A stretch of DNA of 27,796 nt from Conoideocrella luteorostrata. Taxonomy: Eukaryota > Ascomycota > Sordariomycetes > Hypocreales > Clavicipitaceae. The notes beneath the pieces are model-generated. The model saw only the letters and a program-made list of their open reading frames with translations. It ran no database searches and was not told where the DNA came from. Below, one piece after another: positions 19,165-27,796 of the stretch. Position 1 is the stretch's first letter. Each line of letters starts with the position of its first letter. The position numbers and the translations under genes are program-made. The stretch is from the NCBI GenBank assembly GCA_032433595.1, contig JASWJB010000445.1, positions 1 to 27,796 on the forward strand. The letters are read 5' to 3'.

Positions 19165-20741
19165 CTCGCCGGCAAGGCAAGGCACACTTGGCTCAAAAAC
19201 CAAATGCTAGTAGCCCGGAGCGACGAGGCGAAAACGGATTTTATGAGACCCCGTAACAATGGAGTGGCGAGGGGTAACGACCAAAGATAGACAACAAAAA
19301 AAACACCCCCCACTAATAAGTGCTGTCTGTGCCGTTTAAGTAGTTGGCCCAGCCCCCTGCTAATAGCCATGTGCTCTACGGAGGAACTAACGGCCAGGAT
19401 ATTTTCTTGCCTGACACCAGCACGTGGATTAGTCAGTAGGCTCAGGTTAGGTAAAGTGCGCACGCCGCTAATGTGGGGAATGCCCCTTTTTCTCAAAGGT
19501 GCTCTGGATATTTATTTAAAAGGTATTATTTTGTACTTTTTTTTTTAATCTCTTACAAACTTGTCTTAATATGGAAAAAATTGTTTAAGTACAACCCTTC
19601 TGGACAGAAGAACTCACTGCTATGCTAAGAGAGTTTGCTAGAAGGGAATGTATACATGCTTTTCTTTCATGAAATCAATAGCAGTTTCCGCCAAAACTAT
19701 GCCAAAGTCTGACACAAAACCGGCAAAGTAACTTCAATTCTCTCAAGAGGTAAATTTAGGACCCAAGTAAATTTGTAGAAACCTCGTACGTAAATGACAT
19801 CATATGGTCAAGCAGCTTCATTAGAGGTTATCGGATGCGAACTTTTTATAGTCAAATAATACACGCGTGATAGGCATAGGAGTAGGCCCCAAACCAAGAC
19901 ACGATTCTGTTACGTTAATGAGGCCAGAGTCATAGAGCAAGTGTACGCAGTCGAAAATGGTAGAAACGAATGAAGTTGATCAAGTCTGGTGCCTCCCAAA
20001 TCCACAGAGAATTTCTTCCTTTTATGCCTTGAATCTGGACTCGTCTAATCCGGCGGTTTCCTTCAACTTTCCCTCGTTATCCGACATGCCTCGGCACAGC
20101 TGAAAACCTCCTGCCGTCATCTTGTAGCTCTTACAGCTATTCACTAATTCCTCATTAATCTAGCTACTTAAGCCACAAGTATTCCTGACAGAAGCAGTTC
20201 TCTTCTCAACGGTACTATCCCACTAACATTAGGATCTATTAAACCTCCACAATACAGCTCACGATGTGATAATGAACGGACTGTTCGTACTAATACAGGT
20301 TTTATCACCGCCAGAATAAGCTCCTTTGAGGGCTGGGAATCACATCTACAGTGCCGAACTAATTCTTGCATTGCTAATGTGTACGTTTCTGCTCACAAAG
20401 TGAGCTATTTCTTTGATTGGCGTAGCCAGTTATACTTATAATCGCCGGCAGGTGTACTCTTGCTCGCGAGAAATTTACCTGACTCCGTTAGCATTATAGA
20501 TTTTCGTTATGTCTAGATTGGCTGCTAGAGAGATTGGGTATGAACTGCTATCAAATTTAAGACGCAGGAACACATTTCTGGAGTTGAACAAAGTTGAGAA
20601 AGGAAACTAGGCGATATTTACGTAGTATAGAAATTTATAGAATGGACGTGCAGATTTAAAGGTTTAGTTTTATATGAAACACCAGGAGGTGGTATATTAC
20701 TTAGCAGCATAGTGACAATGTATTGTTTAGAAGACTATACA
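19165..20741. other. AT-rich gene-free region of about 1.6 kb
   Basis: I see no gene. The DNA is clearly more AT-rich than the left part of the window, with runs such as a nine- or ten-T tract near 19540. It should include the promoter of the stanniocalcin-like gene at its left end and the 3' flank of the multicopper oxidase at its right end. Minus frames at 19161-19496 and 20168-20371 show no family features. Confidence 0.5.
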
Positions 20742-22663
20742 CTAGTCTTTCAGATGCTTCTTTGGGATGGGACGCCAAACATCTAGTCCGTCTATTATTA
20801 CCATCATCATCCCGCCTATAACATGATTGTTAACATGGCAATGTAGTAACCACGCTCCAGGGCTAGTGACTTGGTACCGCATCACAACCCAGCTTTCGCG
20901 ATCAGTGGTTTGCAAAGATGAGAAAGTATCCCCAATTGGGGGGTTTATCAGATTAAAATTCTCTGGCACGTCTTTTATTGCGTTTTTCACGGATTTCCAT
21001 TTGAACAGCCCGGTACCCGAGCCAATTCGATACATCTTATCGCCGTGTTTATGAATCGGATGCGGTGGCATATTCGAGGTAGATGAGAAGACCAAGTCCA
21101 CCCAGGTCCCCATTTTGGTGACGATGGTAACATCGTCTTGTTTCGAGACCTGTGCTTGGGGATTGAATAATATCGGCGGATCAATATTCTCTAATTCTTG
21201 TGGCGTGAATGGGGTATTGTTTAGTGCCCACATGAGTGTTCTCCCATCTAACCGCATGCTAAGCAAGTGGAGAGCATCAGCCTCTGCTGGTATAGGGCGA
21301 GGCGGATATGGGCGAGCATTTTCTTGGCTGAAATAAACAACGCTGTTTGACAAAGGATTGCCCGTAATATCAATCCACTGTTGCGGTTTTTCGCGTTGAA
21401 GAAAACTTCCCATGCCCACTTGAAGAACTGCATTCCCCGTAATCATCTGTGCGACGTTATTCGAACGAAATCGAATTTGGAATTTTCCATTTCGGTTGGT
21501 CTTGATAAGTACAGAGTAGCGGTTGCCACTTGATACCGCCAAAGCTTGGACTTTTTGTGGCTCAATATATGATCCGTCCAGGGCGTACACCCACATATCG
21601 TAGCCGTCAATCGATACAAATCCCTGAACAAAGTTGATGGCACCGATTATGTCTAGAGCAAACCACGAGGCTCTCGTCCTGATAACCTCAGTAGAGCCTT
21701 TCGTTTCTTTGCACCCTTCGAATATGCCTTCGGGCATGGCCTTCTTGTTGTAGTCTTTGACATCGGCCCCAAGAGACGCTTTGATAACGGCAGCAGGTAA
21801 ACATCTGAGGGTTTGTTAGCATTATCGTGAGCAAAATCTACGTGGTGGGGGTGTTGACTTTACCCCTTGTCCGTTAGTTTCTGCCCCGGAACTAAAGCCA
21901 AGTAGCCCTTTTGCAGTGGACTTAGGTTCGAAGTCATTTGATTTTCCGATAAACATTGTATTCTCCCCTTGCCGTTGAATAGAATAGAATCATAGCAGGT
22001 TAGCTCCACTCCGGTTTTCGAGACAATGTTCCACTTGCTCTGAGACATTGTACGCATCATATCATACAGAATTAGAGGATGAGCTCTTCTCTCGGCACGC
22101 ATCATTGCCTTTATGGAGGGTTTCCTTGGATCAATAAGGTGGAATGGCTGAGAAATGCCACCCCGAGGGCGTATCAAGATTGCCCCATAGAGGCCATCCT
22201 GAATCTGGTCATGCAGATGCGAGTGATACCAGTAGCTGCCATGCTGTGCGGCCTTAAACTTATATGAAAAAGTATCTGACGGTTTAATTGGTCGTTGTGT
22301 AACGCCTGGCACTCCATCAGACCATGGCGTGCCTCCCATCTCAATGCCTTTCGCAAACGTGTTAGTAACACTGACTTCGGGATAAGGCCTTTTCATATTC
22401 AAATACAAACCGTGAAAATGTATTGTTATGCTGAATGGTGACTGGTTCTGCACATTTACTATCACCCAGTCGTGTTGGTCAACTCTAATGACTGGTCCCG
22501 GAGATTTGTTATTAATTAAAAACATTTCACGGGGAACTCCACCAGGTGCATGCGTATTCCAGGTTACCACGAAATTAAACACCTTATGCGCGGGTTTGCG
22601 CGTCCCCGTCCATGCCAAAACCCCTAAGGTGTAGTAGAGAGTTATAAGTATTTGGGGAAGCAT
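20742..22663 (-). CDS. Secreted multicopper oxidase (laccase family), two exons
   Basis: The enzyme oxidises phenols or other small reductants while reducing O2 to water; in ascomycetes relatives act in pigment and secondary metabolism. Minus-strand exons are 22663-21864 and 21804-20742, with a 59-nt intron (GTAAAG...CTCAG); the join reads KLTDKGCLPAAVIKASLG. From the Met at 22663 the protein has about 620 aa and opens with a signal peptide (MLPQILITLYYTLGVLAW). An in-frame Met at 22750 would add 29 residues that also look signal-like. All four copper-binding blocks are present: HFHG, WYHSHLHDQ, HPIHKHG and HCHVNNHVIGGM. The Met ten residues after the Cys of HCHV would be the axial type-1 copper residue, which points to a low redox potential. 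GTPWSDGVPGVTQ between blocks 1 and 2 is standard. HFHG (usually HWHG) and HKHGDK (usually HLHGH) are variants found among ascomycete pigment-type oxidases. Confidence 0.92.
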
Positions 22664-22750
22664 AGCGGGCGAAATATGGCAACAAATTTGAGCTGTTTGA
22701 GCTCTACCGCAAATTAAGATAAGGTACAAATAACCAAGAACAAATGTCAA

Positions 22751-24159
22751 CGTCGAGAAAACAAATTAGTTTGATGCTGGATAGTTGCACATTAAAAATT
22801 CGCATGACATATTTATTGAATTTTCATTACTCCATATATTAACCATGCTTTTCTGGCCTATGATGGGGGACGTGTAATCTTCCGGCTTTCATAACGTGGG
22901 AAGGGTGCATATGTAAAACGGGCTCCTCCATGTTGACAGCTGGAGAGTCATTTAAAAGCCTGCACTGGTAATGCTTGATACAGTCCTATTGGTCTTATAT
23001 CTCTTCCGTAGGGGGTAAAGACAATATAGCTATCACACAAGGATTATTATCACAACCCTACAGCAACGCATTAGGTTTGCTGAGTCAAGATTAATAAAGC
23101 GTATTATTTTACTATGGACCCCGGCTGCTCGCTACGGCGTCCTAACGATACTGTCAACGCAAATTCCTAACCGAGTTCATTCCTTGGATTGATCTAAATC
23201 GTCACGGGGCCAAGGCGCATATATCAACGGGATGCGCACAACAAGTGTTCTAGTCGCAATGTTAGCAGCCGCATGAGGTTTGCTCTGACGGTGAAAAAAT
23301 GCTCCCAGTTTCTAGTTAATTGAAGAGGAATTAGACCTCTCGGTTTTAGTGGAAGTTTGGCCAGTAATTCTGTTGGGTCGAGGTATCGAATGATCCTGTA
23401 AGAATTCTCATCGTACGAGACCGGGTGGTTTTAGACGGAGTTATCCGGTGACCTTTTACTATTTGGGAGGTCCCACTACAAAGAGTGTCACAGGAAAATA
23501 TAAGGTGCGCGGGACCTTGTAAGTAGATGCACTTTCCGTTGGAACTCTTGATTTATCAGCGTGGTAGGCGTACTTTCCCGTTTCATAACAGAGTATATGG
23601 GCCTATCAAAGGGGTATAATAATTCGTGAAATATGGACTCTGGCTATGCCGTTCTCTATGTTGACATCATCGGGGGCCTCCTACCAGGCTTCCTCGAAGG
23701 ACGTAGAAACCCTATTATCTGCGCCTCTCCAATCGCAAAGAATTCGAGCCTGGACCTACCTGGACGACAATTCGCCTGATGACCCAGCTATTCCTGTGTC
23801 ACCAAAAAAATGGCCTTTTAAGTGCAAGCCCCATGTCTGTGATGACGGCCGAAGTCATTGAACGTTATGTTCATCAGCGGGCCTGGTGATCCATAGGTTG
23901 CGCAGCGCCGAACTATAAAAAGGCCCATCGGATCCTACAGAATCGCGCCCAACAGCGAATAATGTTTGAGATAAAGTAGACAGGGGGACAAAAGGTTTGA
24001 TATCACTCAAATTCAAATGCACACATAAACCCTAAGCACCAGAATTTAAAGTTTCTATGGTCACATATGTATAAGTCGCCGCGGAGACCTCATCTGGGGA
24101 CAAATCAATCCAAAAGATCTCATGGGAACAAGTGAACAGCCCGTCCAACTGCATCCAAA
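22751..24159. other. AT-rich gene-free region of about 1.4 kb
   Basis: This stretch lies between the divergent multicopper oxidase and F-box-like genes and should contain both promoters. I found no gene in it. A 71-codon plus frame at 23646-23861 starts with MPFSMLTSSGASYQASSKDV but has no recognised family, no splice partners and is rejected as unsupported. Confidence 0.5.
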
Positions 24160-24355
24160 ATGGTTCGCATCCTTGAAATCCCGCGCGAGATTCGCGACAT
24201 CATCTTTACATACGCACTACGGGGCCAACGCGACCCGCCGTCATCACCCGCCTCTCTTTGTGGTGAAGGTTGTACACGTCACTATCGCCCAGCAAAGCGC
24301 TACCTTCCGGTACACAGACACAACTTTGTCCGATTCGAAAAACTCCCAGCTATGA
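24122..24355 (+). promoter_or_regulatory. Possible overlapping upstream ORF for the F-box-like gene
   Basis: An ATG at 24122 (CTCATGGG) opens a 77-codon frame that runs over the start of the main frame (24160) in another phase and stops at 24355. If the transcript begins upstream of it, ribosomes would need to skip this ATG. The product has no family features, so I treat it as a possible control element rather than a gene. Confidence 0.25.
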
Positions 24356-25278
24356 ATACTTCGCTGGCGTTACAGCTCGTCAGCCGCCAAATTTATAGCG
24401 AGATGAAAGGAGTTATGCGTCGCGAAATCAGCCTACGGCCAGACTACCACTTAGATCTGATGTATTTGACTGATGGTAGCATCTGGTCAGGCTGGACCAG
24501 TCTCCCGGTGCTCACGCAACGTGTGCGCACATTGTATGCTACTTTTCGACTATTTGACTGTCCTCCCGAGCTGGAAAACTTGATAGACGGCGAGCCCTAT
24601 TCTGTCTTCAACGGGGGTGACGGCGGCCCGCCGACGATTACTTGGATTTTCTACGATGCACTTAACAGTCTTCTTAATCGGGGACCATGGCCCAATGAGC
24701 GTACCACAGAGGATGATCTAAACGCAGCGACAGTCAAAACCCTTCATCGGCATCGTGAACCTGGAATGGTTATGGATAACCTTGTCATAGATGTTCTCAC
24801 ATCTCTTGACCCGGAAATTTTGCCACTAGATTGCCCATCCTACCGCCTAGATGCTACTCGATACCCTCCATGGAGATTCTTGTTTTCGCGATTCACGAGC
24901 GGTGATAAGGCAATAATGGAGCTAAGTGAGGGCGAACAGGCCGCTACACAGCTTAAGAGATTTATCCGGGAGGAGCTTGACAACATTGCAAAAAAGTACA
25001 TGCAAAGTTACGGAGAACTATTGTACCACAGAGTTGGGGCGATCGACATTAGGCTCAACGGAGAGCCCCAAGACTATATCGATCTGGCTGTATTTCCGCA
25101 TCTACATCCAGGGAGCGACTATTACAATGTTTCACCTAGGGACAAATCTAGAGTATCTTACGCCAAGTGGATTGTCAAGACTTCGAAAAAAAGGAAAGAA
25201 GTTGGACTTCCCGTCGCGCCACTGAGCCTACACCAGCGAACCTACCTGGAAGAATCAGGTGTGGACTATGATGCGTGA
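24160..25278 (+). CDS. Fungal protein with F-box-like N-terminus, function unknown
   Basis: An uninterrupted 372-codon gene. Residues 3-20 (RILEIPREIRDIIFTYAL) match the start of many fungal F-box-like or 2EXR-type proteins, in which LPxEIRxxI(Y/F)xYAL forms the first helices that may bind SKP1. The second typical block, LALQLVSRQIYSEMKGVM, stands at about residues 69-86. The remaining 280 residues hold no motif I recognise; they include Trp-rich (GSIWSGWTSLP), acidic and Lys-rich parts (KTSKKRKEVG near residue 345). No signal peptide or membrane helix is seen, so it is likely cytosolic or nuclear. ATG context is TCCAAAATGG, which is good. The gene is divergent to the multicopper oxidase and convergent to the next gene, only 55 bp apart. 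A role in target choice for protein degradation is inference only. Confidence 0.8.
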   Translation: MVRILEIPREIRDIIFTYALRGQRDPPSSPASLCGEGCTRHYRPAKRYLPVHRHNFVRFEKLPAMNTSLALQLVSRQIYSEMKGVMRREISLRPDYHLDLMYLTDGSIWSGWTSLPVLTQRVRTLYATFRLFDCPPELENLIDGEPYSVFNGGDGGPPTITWIFYDALNSLLNRGPWPNERTTEDDLNAATVKTLHRHREPGMVMDNLVIDVLTSLDPEILPLDCPSYRLDATRYPPWRFLFSRFTSGDKAIMELSEGEQAATQLKRFIREELDNIAKKYMQSYGELLYHRVGAIDIRLNGEPQDYIDLAVFPHLHPGSDYYNVSPRDKSRVSYAKWIVKTSKKRKEVGLPVAPLSLHQRTYLEESGVDYDA

Positions 25279-25333
25279 TGATGAAACCGGCACAATATCC
25301 TTTAAGTCGTTATACTTCAATTTCAGCTGTAGA

Positions 25334-25990
25334 TTACCCGAAAAGTCTATTGAAAATGCACGAGACAATGTATGAACCGAGAGCTGCGGCAATGAGAAAC
25401 ATTCTGATAAGAGGAAAGAAAGGAGGAAGGTTAACAGTAACTAGATAATAGCATCCAAAGACAAATCGAAGAACTCTCCGCTGCTTCTCTCGGCGCGAAT
25501 GGTCTTTACTGAGCTGTAAATCTTCAATGAGCAGGGAGCAGAGAATGAACCAATAAAGTCCACTTAATTGTACCATTGGCAACCACTCCGATAACATTAG
25601 AGTAGGCACAAAAAGAATAACAAAGGTATCTGGGGAAAAGGAATCGTTGTTCACGACAAAGTAAATACAATAAGTAGCAACAAATGAAAAATTAATAAAA
25701 AGAAAACACACTAAATTTGCAGTCCAACCCGACTTTTGGTAGTAATCCCAATCTGGATGATCTGCCGACATGATTAACTCATGTGAAAGGGCCTGTACGA
25801 GCAGCGTGGCTCGCTCAGGAGCCTCCAGCGGCAGGTCAGCTGATTGACTATGCTGAGTTACCACGGGGTAGAAAAACTCGAAAATGGACAGCAGAAGTGC
25901 TGCTAGGAGGATAACGGGAACAATCTGACCAAAGTTCCAGCTATTGTCGCTACTCTGGTCATTTAAGAAAGCAGGCATAAAAGGAAGCAT
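25334..25990 (-). CDS. Multi-pass membrane protein, probably only the C-terminal part
   Basis: The open frame gives 218 residues with at least four hydrophobic stretches: IVPVILLAALLLSIFEFFYP (about 23-42), VCFLFINFSFVATYCIYFVV (about 93-112), FVILFVPTLMLSEWLPMVQL followed by SGLYWFILCSLLI, and a last pair FVFGCYYLVTVNLPPFFPLI and FLIAAALGSYIVSCIF. The opening SWNFGQIVPVILLAALLLSI is typical of the late transmembrane region of a fungal-specific integral membrane family whose members are usually two or three times longer. A good splice acceptor (TTCTTGCAG) lies 11 nt before the first Met at 25990, so the frame may be a last exon. However, I found no matching upstream exon in the 290 bp before the NLR relic. 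I therefore take it as a 5'-truncated copy; a short real gene starting at 25990 is the alternative. Confidence 0.5.
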   Translation of the reverse strand: MLPFMPAFLNDQSSDNSWNFGQIVPVILLAALLLSIFEFFYPVVTQHSQSADLPLEAPERATLLVQALSHELIMSADHPDWDYYQKSGWTANLVCFLFINFSFVATYCIYFVVNNDSFSPDTFVILFVPTLMLSEWLPMVQLSGLYWFILCSLLIEDLQLSKDHSRREKQRRVLRFVFGCYYLVTVNLPPFFPLIRMFLIAAALGSYIVSCIFNRLFG

Positions 25991-26278
25991 TTGAGCAGGA
26001 ACTGCAAGAAGGAATCAGATCATAATCATGGTCAATATTCATCAATTTACATGCTTGTTATTTTCCCTTCTAATTCACTTTCATACTGTCGCTCCCGACA
26101 AGATGAGGGTAGCATTATACTTAGAATTGCTTTACAGTCTATCCATTAAATATTAAATTAGAGAGAGAACACTAGCTGCCCCACTGCTCTCCCTAACAAT
26201 AGCCTCAAACGATACAAGTCCTGTTCTGTTGCATGTCGTCGCGCAGCCCCTTGCTAAGCAGATGTATTCACATTGAAT
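25991..26278. other. Short AT-rich gap between membrane-protein fragment and NLR relic
   Basis: No exon for the neighbouring membrane protein and no ankyrin coding sequence was found here; on the minus strand stops occur in all frames. Confidence 0.5.
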
Positions 26279-26900
26279 TTATCGCGCAGTTAGCTGCACC
26301 ACAGCATTGTGTCCATTCTTAGCAGCCCATGATAGCGGCGTCTGACCATACTCGCTGTCCTTTGCCTCAACGTTGGTGGCATTCGTAAGCAGCAGCCGCG
26401 CTATAACCTCATCACCGTTGTCGGCAGCCCATAATAGCGGCGGCCAACTATAATCGCCGTCTTTGGCATTGGCGTTGACGCGATTATTAAGCAGCAGACT
26501 GACCACGGCTTTATGGGCGTTGGAATACTGTCTTCAGGATCATACCAGTTCAGGTAGAGTACACAGGCTTCCTTAATAATGCGGTGTGCCTGGCTGATTG
26601 CGATGGAATGACGCCGTTGCCGCTCCTCCGGGACATCTTGGGCAAGGATAAACTCCCGGACAGTTTGGTGAAGAAAATAAACACTGCCCTTGTGAACTGA
26701 GACAAATAGTCCACATCGACGTCTGAGGTCTTGCTCGAAGTCTTCTTGTGACTCTAGATCAGGGGCGTAAATAAATTGTGATTTTGAGTGTATATGCATG
26801 GCAGTGTTCATTTTCGAGGTTGTTAATGGTCGCCTGGCTGCCAAGATAATACTCAAGGCCTTCCGGGCTGATGATGGTTCCGTAGACTTGCTAGCAGGTG
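26279..26900 (-). pseudogene. NACHT-ankyrin (NLR-like) gene relic with frameshift and deletions
   Basis: The minus strand reads first ALSIILAARRPLTTSKMNTA, then SVYFLHQTVREFILAQ and AISQAHRIIKEACVLYLNWY. This is the winged-helix region that follows the NACHT ATPase in fungal NLR-like proteins of incompatibility and immunity. Near 26525 the frame changes, and in the new frame two to three ankyrin units follow: NAHKAVVSLLLNNRVNANAK, YSWPPLLWAADNGDEVIARL and YGQTPLSWAAKNGHNAVVQL, ending after a few odd residues in TAA at 26279. The NACHT domain with its P-loop is absent upstream, the spacer between winged helix and ankyrins is missing, and the ankyrin array is cut short. Such genes act as intracellular sensors when intact; this copy cannot. 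The upstream limit is uncertain, since the frame stays open to about 26940 without family features. Confidence 0.85.
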
Positions 26901-27061
26901 GGCGGGGCGCATTGTCACCCGAGGGTGGTGAGTTGCAGGCAAATGTTGGTAAATGTGTGAGCTAGTACGCTGTGACGCTGTGGTTCACGAGAGCTGGCAG
27001 ACCGAAGCTGCGCGGGTCATGGCGCCGAGGGTGCTTTTCATCCAGGCTGTAGTTGTTGGAA

Positions 27062-27238
27062 CAAAATGCATGTATTTATGATGATGATTATTCTGAGTTC
27101 TGGCTCTTCCAATTCCCCCCAAAATGCCTCCTTTCACCTCTTAGGATAGTTGCTTTTTCCTCCTTCCGTAGCTGCCTAAGGCATTCCGCCCAGCCTCTAC
27201 AATTCCTCTCCCGACCGCTCTATTATCCAACAATTGTT
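27062..27238. repeat. Dispersed repeat, copy B (partner at 17863-18043)
   Basis: This copy runs from CAAAATGCATGTATT to CCAACAATTGT in the same orientation as copy A. It is a few bases shorter through small gaps (after GATGATGA and near CACCTCTTAGG). In the plus frames both copies can be read as SEFWLFQF-x-PKCLL, which may mean that the repeat is derived from coding DNA or simply that they share ancestry. Confidence 0.8.
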
Positions 27239-27445
27239 ACTCCGTAGGTATAAATTATATGGAGAGGGGCTTGGGACAGCTGTGGAAATAAAGCAAATTT
27301 GTACGGAGTATACAGCGTGCAATACAACAATAAATAACACGCTTAAGAGAAAGGCGGAATATAAATCTTATACAAAAACGCTTCATGTAACAATGTAGCA
27401 CCTGCGGTTAGTGGGGGCGCTCGTTGCACAAAGAAGGGTGCTGTA

Positions 27446-27471
27446 ACTACTCCGTACTCCGTACTCGGTAC
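27446..27471. repeat. Tandem ACTCCGT-type units
   Basis: ACTACTCCGTACTCCGTACTCGGTAC is made of three successive, slightly different ACTCCGTA units. It is one of the densest clusters of this repeat family in the window, comparable to 3239-3257. Confidence 0.7.
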
Positions 27472-27796
27472 AAGCTGGCCTAACCTTAAAAAGTTTCATG
27501 CGGGTTGCTTCGAAGCGTTTCGGAGCAAAAGACCTAAAACGCCCCCCCGATGCCGTCCTTTACGCCATTCCGGTTCTAGACTTTGGGTAATCGATCCGAC
27601 ATGGTCGCTCCGTGCTGTGATGTACCTCGTAAACTTTGTATTACTCATTAGTAGAGGTCGTCATTATCTAGAGCATCTCCCGGCTACGCAGCAGCGGAAG
27701 CCAGCCGCTCATAAATCAAGCCAACCGAGTTGCAGGTGTTCTGTCCCGTTTTACTATTCAGGATGAAGGGGGGCCTTTTTTTTTTTTTTTCCCTTT

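Larger units (their letters stand above)
26901..27796. other. Gene-free right end of the window
   Basis: No gene is supported. The stretch holds copy B of the dispersed repeat, several CGGAGTAC-type units (27237, 27301, 27446-27471) and, at 27776-27790, a run of 15 T. A 64-codon plus frame at 27053-27247 lies within the repeat and is not taken as a gene. Confidence 0.5.

Noticed and set aside
23646..23861. Plus-strand frame of 71 codons, possibly a small secreted protein
   Set aside because: No signal peptide and no recognisable family; only its length and start speak for it.
27776..27790. Run of 15 T as a possible poly(A) tail of a retroelement
   Set aside because: No retroelement coding sequence or target-site duplication is visible beside it, and it is at the window edge.

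Overview
The window reads as genomic DNA of a filamentous ascomycete (Pezizomycotina), most likely a Eurotiomycete of the Aspergillus/Penicillium kind. The supporting signs are genes with short introns (about 50-140 nt, GT...AG, CTAAC/CTGAC-like branch points), fungus-specific protein families (SAT4/rhodopsin-fold membrane protein, HFD1-type aldehyde dehydrogenase, fungal Sulfotransfer_4-like protein, NACHT-ankyrin relic), core eukaryotic genes (MED6, an MMTAG2-like protein), and many copies of the short palindrome TACGGAGTACTCCGTA between genes. The species assignment is inference. All gene models were spliced by eye.

Left part (1-9540) is gene-rich and ordinary. On the minus strand there is a 12-TM APC-family permease in three exons (403-2149). 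After about 1.6 kb of non-coding DNA comes a five-exon SAT4-family 7-TM protein (3868-5256, +). It converges on a single-exon MMTAG2-domain protein with an Arg/Glu/Ser-rich tail (5436-6200, -). That gene shares a 318-bp divergent promoter, with an 18-bp perfect palindrome in its middle, with Mediator subunit MED6 (6519-7520, +). A three-exon fatty-aldehyde dehydrogenase with a C-terminal membrane anchor follows (7780-9538, -).

Middle part (9540-17860) is sparse. It holds the N-terminal DNA-binding piece of a Tc1/mariner-type transposase (11255-11608, -), a two-exon sulfotransferase-like protein with a C-terminal membrane helix (12616-13572, +), coding-like but broken minus-strand DNA around 13.6-14.6 kb, and a small single-pass membrane protein with a Cys-containing, PAN/apple-like outer domain (16047-16750, +).

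Right part (17860-27796) looks like an accessory island. Two diverged direct copies of a roughly 180-bp repeat (17863-18043 and 27062-27238) bracket about 9.2 kb. Inside lie a secreted Cys-rich protein whose C-terminal half resembles stanniocalcin in cysteine spacing (18169-19164, -), a two-exon multicopper oxidase (laccase family) with all four copper motifs (20742-22663 or 22750, -), a fungal protein with an F-box-like N-terminus (24160-25278, +), the C-terminal part of a multi-pass membrane protein (25334-25990, -), and a NACHT-ankyrin (NLR-like) relic with a frameshift and deletions (26279-26900, -). Long AT-rich gene-free gaps separate these genes. No rRNA, tRNA or CRISPR array was seen.
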